Assembly: GCF_047675955.1 (NCBI RefSeq)
Contig: NC_132911.1
Location: 76,851,133-76,915,132, forward strand
DNA: 64,000 nt
Source of the DNA: Chlorocebus sabaeus
Taxonomy: Eukaryota > Chordata > Mammalia > Primates > Cercopithecidae
Direction of reading: 5' to 3'
Part shown: positions 58,771-64,000 of the stretch, piece after piece
Layout of the letters: every line of letters begins with the position of its first letter
How positions within the stretch are numbered: the first letter of the stretch is position 1
The notes under the pieces: model-generated
The model's database searches: none
The model's input: the letters and a program-made list of their open reading frames with translations, nothing else
What the model was told of the DNA's origin: nothing
Made by a program: the position numbers and the translations under genes

Positions 58771-58937
58771 GAAATGTTTAACTCTAAGAGAAATTTCATA
58801 GCCTAAAGCTCTTATTAGAATACTCTTTAACATGAGGAAATATTTTTTCCAGAACACACAAACTTTATTTATCTTGCTCTCAACTTATAAAATCTAGTTA
58901 AAATGTGTTCACACTTACTATTTTCATTTTATCCTTT

Positions 58938-59085
58938 CTTTTTTTTATATCCAACTTTTATTTTAAGTTCAGGGGTACATGTGTAGGATATGCATGTTTG
59001 TTACATAGGTAAACGTATGCCATGGTGGTTTGCTGCACAGATCATGCCGTCACTTAGATATTAAACCCAGCATCCATTAGCTTCT
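58938..59085 (-). mobile_element. L1 3' end, antisense
   Basis: TTTTATTTTAAGTTCAGGGG, TACATGTGTAGGATATGC, GTTACATAGGTAAACGTATG, TTTGCTGCACAGATCATG and AAACCCAGCATCCATTAGC: the reversed last 140 bp of a primate L1. It lies about 170 bp from the sense L1 tail and forms an inverted repeat with it. Confidence 0.9.
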
Positions 59086-59309
59086 CTTAACATAAGGAAA
59101 TATTATTGGGAAAGATGATTTCAGTCAAGGATCACTTTTTCTACTTCTATAAGATAATAGTGGAGATTTGTTGGAGCTACTCAATCTTCCTGGTAAATTT
59201 TATCATAAACATGAGAAGTCCTAGATCCTTCTAGCTCCATAGCAAGCAGGGTTGAGATTCTACTTCATATATATTTGTATAGTGTATCCCCTTCTTTCCC
59301 TTTGCTGCT

Positions 59310-59460
59310 GCCATTGCATTAAAAATTTATTGTCTTATCTTCAGCTGCACCCTGCCCACCACATCAGTCATATCATTGCAGTCATTAATCTTTGTGAAAT
59401 GCAAATCTGAGCACATCTTTGCCTTGCCTGAATTCCTTGAATGGCTTTTACTCCTTACAG
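59310..59460 (+). mobile_element. L2 LINE relic
   Basis: GAAATGCAAATCTGAGCAC near 59397 and TTGAATGGCTTTTACTCC near 59438 correspond to the sense L2 region that reads AAATGCAAATCTGATCATG and CAATGGCTTCCC. A MER5A follows immediately. Confidence 0.65.
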
Positions 59461-59665
59461 CAACGTCCTCAAGCTTTGGCAAGCATCAGAATCACGTGGA
59501 GAACTTGTTAAAACACAAATGGCTGGGACTTTCCCTGGAGTTTCTGATCCAGAAGGCATGGAGGGCTAGAGAGTTAGCCTTTCCAGCAAGTTACCACATA
59601 AAGCCAGTGCTGCTGCCCTGATGCTGTTGTTCTGGGGACCATACCTTGAGGAAAACTGGTCTATA
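59461..59665. mobile_element. MER5A hAT DNA transposon relic
   Basis: AAGCTTTGGCAAGCATCAG, AATCACGTGGAGAACTTG, CTGATCCAGAAGGCATGG and TGAGGAAAACTGGTC. It sits between two sense L2 blocks (59310-59460 and 60240-60480) and probably inserted into that L2. Confidence 0.75.
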
Positions 59666-59763
59666 GAAGGAAGTCCATCAAACTCTTCATCACTACACCG
59701 AGTGCCCTTCAGAATTTGTCCATCATCCAATTCCCCAGAAATGTCTCACCCCCACTCTTTTCT

Positions 59764-60070
59764 TTTCTTTCTTTCTTTTTTTTTCCTTTTGAGATGGAAT
59801 CTTTCTGTGTCACTCAGGCTGGAGTATAGTGGTGTGATCTTGGCTCACTACAACATCCACCTCCCAGGTTCAAGCGATTCTCCTGCCTCAGCCTCCTGAG
59901 TACTTGGAATTACAGGCACATGCTACGATGCCTGGCTAATTTTTTTATTTTTAGTAGAGACAGGGTTTCACTGTTTTGGTCAGGCTGGTCTTGAACCCCT
60001 GACCACAGATGACCCACCAGCCTTGGCCTCCCAAAGTGCTGGGATTACAGGTGTGAGCCACCACACCAGC
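59764..60070 (-). mobile_element. Alu, antisense, with 15-bp TSD
   Basis: CT-rich reversed tail, then TTGAGATGGAATCTTTCTG, CCTCCTGAGTACTTGG, GTAGAGACAGGGTTTCACTG and GAGCCACCACACCAGC. The perfect 15-bp duplication CCCCCACTCTTTTCT is at 59749-59763 and 60071-60085. Confidence 0.95.
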
Positions 60071-60239
60071 CCCCCACTCTTTTCTGTGCCTCCACCTGCA
60101 TTCAACCACACCACACTACTCATTTCTCTGAAATCAAGGCTCTCGCAATTGGTTGTGCAAGTTGTGCACTGCACAAAAGGTGGAGGCATCATTCACATTA
60201 TAATCTCTTGATGGGTTCTTTCTGGAATTGACCAGTTTA

Positions 60240-60480
60240 TAGCCTATACCCTTATATGCAGCAGTCCTGAAATAATTACAAACCCCTATGTGTCATGCCT
60301 CTTTATGGATGCCCCCAGCCACACAAAAGTACTTGGAATTTTTTGAGCAAACCATCATCTTTTGGGCTTCAAAGCCTTTGCCCACCGTTTTCCTCAGTCT
60401 GTAATGTCCTTTATCCCTTTTCTGTGTAGAAACCTCCATGAATCCTTTAAGGCCTCCCTCGCAAAAAAGATTTATGATTA
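60240..60480 (+). mobile_element. L2 LINE relic
   Basis: GGGCTTCAAAGCCTTTGCCC, GTCTGTAATGTCCTTTATCC, CTTTTCTGTGTAGAAACC and CATGAATCCTTTAAGGCC follow the sense L2 order and continue the L2 block at 59310-59460. Confidence 0.7.
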
Positions 60481-60689
60481 GCATTATCCTGAGACCAAAG
60501 AAAACACTTTTCCAACAGGAAAAAGAAAAGTGTTATAGAATCTGAATAGAGCCATAAATACTCTGGTGTAAAAATTCAAAACACTCCAAGTATTCAAAAT
60601 CTGTTTTTTCTCCCTCAGGTTTTCATGAATTATCTTTTCAAAGAGCTAGAGAACTGATAAGGAGAAAAGTGAGGACTTCTGTTCACTTT

Positions 60690-61001
60690 CTTTTTCTTTT
60701 TCTTTTTCTTTTTTTTTTTTTTTTTTTTTTGAGACAGTCTTCCTCTGTCACCCAGGCTGGAGTGCAGTGACGCAATCTCAGCTCACTACAATCTCCATCT
60801 GCTGGGTTCAAGTGATTCTCATGCTTCAGCCTCCCAAGTAGCTGGGACTACAGGCACACGCAACCACACCTAATTTTTTTTTATTTTTTGGTAGAGACAA
60901 GGTTTCACCATGTTGGCCAGGCTGGTCTTGAACTCCTCACTTCAAGTGATCTGTGTGCCTTGACCTCCCAAAGTGCTGGGATTACAGGCATGAGCCACCT
61001 C
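60690..61001 (-). mobile_element. Alu, antisense
   Basis: Begins with (CTTTTT)n and a long T run (60710-60730), then GAGACAGTCTTCCTCTGTC, CTGGAGTGCAGTGACGC, CAAGTAGCTGGGACTAC and CAGGCATGAGCCACC. The last few bases of the 5' end are lost. Confidence 0.94.
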
Positions 61002-61180
61002 CACTTTTTTATTTTATTCTAGATCTCCACATATCTAAGATGTTGTATGTACGTGTATGTGGTAGTTTAACAAATTATGCTTGCAAATATATATTTATTA
61101 AATGGAATATGCAGCATTCTTAAGTTTACATTTTTTGATCTTTTATTACCTTCCTGTGGGGCTTACTTTTGATTACATGG

Positions 61181-61186
<6 letters not shown>

Positions 61187-61224
<38 letters not shown>
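61187..61224. repeat. (CA)n microsatellite
   Basis: About 19 uninterrupted CA units, likely length-polymorphic. It follows an ACACG start at 61182 and ends with TACAG. Confidence 0.98.
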
Positions 61225-61228
<4 letters not shown>

Positions 61229-61539
61229 GTTTTATAAAAAACATATTTTAAGACATGAGACAGGTCAAGTTCACCTGGAGAAACCTCAGCTTAACTCTTT
61301 AATAAACACTGCAAACTAGATAGTTTAGTCCTAAGGAAAAAAAGATTCAATTGTCTAGGTTTGTCATGCAAACCATTGCTTAGGTGAATGTGTTTGAAAG
61401 TGTTAAAAATGAGCACTAAATCGTTCTGGAATTGTATTTAACTGGGAGATAAACAGTTTTTTTTTTATTCTTTCCCAATGCTGGCTAAAGGCATTTTCCA
61501 AACATATCTCCAGCATCTCTTACACTTATCACATTCTGC
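61225..61539. other. No gene seen
   Basis: AT-rich unassigned sequence. Confidence 0.45.
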
Positions 61540-61735
61540 ACTTGGTAGGATGCTTTCATGCACACGATCCAGTTTGAGCCTTAATAACCCTCTGAGGCAA
61601 CCGAGGCAAGTATGAGGCACCTCATTTTGCAGATGAGAGAACTGAAGCTCAGAGAGGGACCTGGCTTGTGCATGCAGCAAGCGGAGGTAGAACCATGTGT
61701 TTGAATTCCTGGTCCTGTGCTTCTTTCCACCACAA
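61540..61735 (-). mobile_element. MIR SINE remnant
   Basis: Antisense MIR: GAGCCTTAATAACCCTCTG, CATTTTGCAGATGAGAGAAC, TGAAGCTCAGAGAGGGACC, GCGGAGGTAGAACCATG. Well preserved. The minus-strand 71-codon frame is MIR-derived. Confidence 0.83.
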
Positions 61736-62370
61736 AACGTCCATTATCTTCAAAGGACTAAAATCAACAAGCTGGTTCAATTGAGGCAGGTCTCCAGCTG
61801 CTTTACTTCCTCCCACAAACAGAAATCAATACAGCCAATGTTGGTACCTACTAATGCGAGTGCTGGGAGCCCTCTTCTGAACTCCCTGTGATCCTGCAAA
61901 TGTCTGTGTCTAAGTGAAGAAATCACGTAATCATCCAAGTGATTCAAGGGGGAAAAACAGGTTGTATCCAGAAAGAATGTCTATTCCCAGTAACTAAATG
62001 CTTAGGACATACACAGCGCAATGTTTTTCAGTCTTCTCTTTTGAATGTTTTGCTCATTATGTAACAAAATTTTAATTTGGACATCCAACTAAAATGACAG
62101 TTGTGACTTGTCCTGGGTTTGGTTGACAGACATGACTGGAATTAGTGAAATGTTTTAGTTTAGACAGAGAATCACCAAATGTTGGAGGTTGAGTGACCTT
62201 GCAGATGACCTAATCCAAATTTCCAAAGGGTTTAACCAACATCACGCAGTTAATTGTTTGGAATCTCCACTTCCCTGGCCATATGCACACATAATTCTCT
62301 TTGCTAGAGCTGAAATAGTTCACTCCTGCCAGCTCTAGAGGTCAGTTGTTGGAGGTGAAAGGGATTAAAA
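61736..62370. other. No gene seen
   Basis: Unassigned non-coding sequence. Confidence 0.45.
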
Positions 62371-62380
62371 ACCTGAGGCA

Positions 62381-62685
62381 GGTGGGGCATGGTGATTTAT
62401 GCCTGTAATCTCACCACTTTGAGAGGCCAAGGTGGGTGGATCAACTTGAGGCCAGGCATTTGAGACCAGCCTGGCCAACATGGTGAAACCCTGTCTCTAC
62501 TAAAAATACAAAAATTAGCTGGGCATAGTGGCACACACCTGTATTCCCAGCTACTTGGGAGGCTGAGGCACCAGAATCGCTTGTGCCTGGGAGGTGGAGG
62601 TTGCAGTGAGCCAAGATCGTGCCACTGCACTCCAGCCTGGGCAAGAGAGTCAGACACTGTCTCAAAAACAAGCAAACAAAAAAAC
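62381..62685 (+). mobile_element. Alu (AluS-like) with TSD
   Basis: Dimeric Alu with GAGACCAGCCTGGCCAACAT, ACTAAAAATACAAAAATTAGC and CACTCCAGCCTGGGCAAG, and an A-rich tail with GC interruptions. Flanks ACCTGAGGCA (62371-62380) and ACCTGAGACA (62686-62695) match 9 of 10. The 94- and 125-codon minus-strand frames are Alu translations. Confidence 0.95.
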
Positions 62686-62784
62686 ACCTGAGACAGTGAG
62701 ATTCTAACTTGTGAAAGCGAAGCAATACCTAAGTGTTCCTGGACCAAACCAAGGACCAGGCTGCTTATTCTCATGGCCCAATAA

Positions 62785-63381
62785 TGAAATGCAGAGGAAT
62801 TGAGAAAGGAGGGAGTTTATTTCTGTAACCAGGGAGAAGGCCTGGAAATTATCCCCAGACCAACTCAAAATTACAAAGTTTTCCAGAGCTTATATACATT
62901 CTCAGCTATATATCTACATGTAAGTGTGCATTCATCTAAAGACAAAAGTGATTGATACCTTTTAATCTATAACAAAGGCCTGAGTCCTGAAGACCTTCCT
63001 TTGGAGCCTCAGTAAATTTACCTAATCTAAATGGGTCCAGGTGCTGGGGTGGTTACCCTTGTCTCCTGCTAAATCACAGAAGTCTGGGGACTTCCTTCAG
63101 ACCCCCAAAAAACTTGTTTGTGGAGGCCTGGGGAGTTTCCTTTAGACCCCCAATAAAACTTCTTTAATCCTAGACAGGTCCTGTTAAGACTTCCTTCATT
63201 ATCTTGTCATGCTTCAAGGTCCAGGAAAGGCCTGGGCAAAACTCTTGGTGGGCTTTTGTTACACTCCAGCCTTTATATAAGGGCATTGGCTCTTTCAGCT
63301 TTTAGTATATAACTTAACCACTCAGTCAGTGCTCAAACAGTTGTTATGGAGACCTGCGTTAGTGAGACCTGGCCTGCCACA
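62785..63381 (-). mobile_element. LTR, about 600 bp, ERV1-like (family not assigned)
   Basis: On the minus strand it starts TGTGGCAGGCCAGGTCTC, has a TATA-like CCCTTATATAAAGGC (plus about 63270-63285), and an AATAAACTCCCTCC polyadenylation region (plus about 62808-62822) in the expected order. A partial internal repetition CTTCAGACCCCCAA / CTTTAGACCCCCAA is seen near 63095 and 63140. Exact ends are uncertain and no target-site duplication is clear. Confidence 0.65.
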
Positions 63382-64000
63382 TAAGTGCTACAAGAGCTTG
63401 CTATAAAGTAAATATTCTTGTTTTGAAGTGCATCCTCAAGCTTAAAGCAAAATTTCACATTTATTATATTTATTGTGTTAAAAAAAAAACTCTACAATAA
63501 GACAATAAACTTGCATTTGGCTCATTGCACCAACACATCACCTTGGTATTTATTGAATCATTTGTCTAAAGTGATGTCTTTCTGGGAGAGCTCCAAGCTT
63601 CACAAGATGTTTAAAATAAGTCCTTCCTCTAAACTGAGAGCAAATGGGTTTTGACAAATTGAATTTCAACATGAGACAGATAATAATGCACTTCAGTAAC
63701 TATGGTTCTCTTTAACGTGAGTGTGGAACGGCTAAGGGCTTGAATGATTAGTTTTTCCTTTAGTAACTATTTGTCTTCAAGAATGTGCCCTAAGTCCTGT
63801 TGTGCGTATGCCAAATTTCCGAGTGTTAAAGTGGTCATATTTGTTAAGCTGTGGCCAACTAGACAATAGACTACAGCAGGACTCTACTGTGTTCCGTCAT
63901 GATTTCCCAAAATTAGCTGCAGAAGTAAAGTGACCTACAGTCTAGCTCTGATTGTGGAATCAACGACTGAAGGCACCCTCGGACCTTTCCCTTTATCCTT
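63382..64000. other. No gene seen to window end
   Basis: AT-rich sequence with an A-run near 63481. No repeat or frame recognised. Confidence 0.45.

Noticed and set aside
62397..62774. 125-codon minus-strand frame rich in SLPSSWEYR-type peptides
   Set aside because: This is a translation of an antisense Alu, a well-known source of false proteins.

Overview
The window is primate nuclear DNA, intergenic or deep-intronic, made up largely of interspersed repeats. Alu elements, L1, L2, MIR, MaLR-type LTRs and MER5A copies appear throughout. One young AluY (54449-54748) carries the changes I associate with Old World monkey AluYR subfamilies, notably AGATCCGGCCACTGC where human AluY has AGATCGCGCCACTGC. 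The best guess for the source is therefore a cercopithecid such as a macaque, baboon or vervet rather than human. This rests on remembered subfamily consensus sequences and not on a search.

I find no convincing host protein-coding gene, tRNA, rRNA, snRNA or CRISPR array. Nearly all open reading frames are short and lie in Alu, L1, L2 or LTR sequence, or look like chance. The one long frame (28029-28949, 306 codons) fuses about 77 codons of non-repeat sequence to the C-terminal part of L1 ORF2. One 112-codon frame at 38135-38473 lies in non-repeat sequence; I could not assign it to any protein.

Layout: 0-10 kb has L2 and MIR relics, several Alus and an old L1. 10-15 kb is mostly repeat-poor, with one MER5A and a GA tract. 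15.6-17.8 kb is an ancient antisense L1. 18-27 kb has sparse Alu/MIR/L2. 27-29.2 kb has an MLT1-like LTR and a younger L1 with a 14-bp target-site duplication. 31-34.4 kb has a 5'-inverted (twin-primed) L1 carrying an Alu-monomer insertion and a 78-bp perfect tandem duplication, then an old L1M. 36-45 kb is mixed L2, MIR, Alu and unique sequence. 46-49.3 kb has an MLT1-like LTR with a perfect 5-bp duplication, an Alu inside an L2, and an 842-bp solo LTR. 49.3-54 kb is mostly unassigned AT-rich sequence. 54.2-56.2 kb is a nested cluster of MaLR LTR, AluYR, a second MaLR LTR and an 886-bp LTR. 58-64 kb has an L1 with a nearby inverted L1 tail, L2/MER5A, three Alus and another LTR.

The content reads as a record of successive transposition events. 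Several insertions can be ordered in time from nesting and target-site duplications. I see no evidence of an undescribed biological system here.
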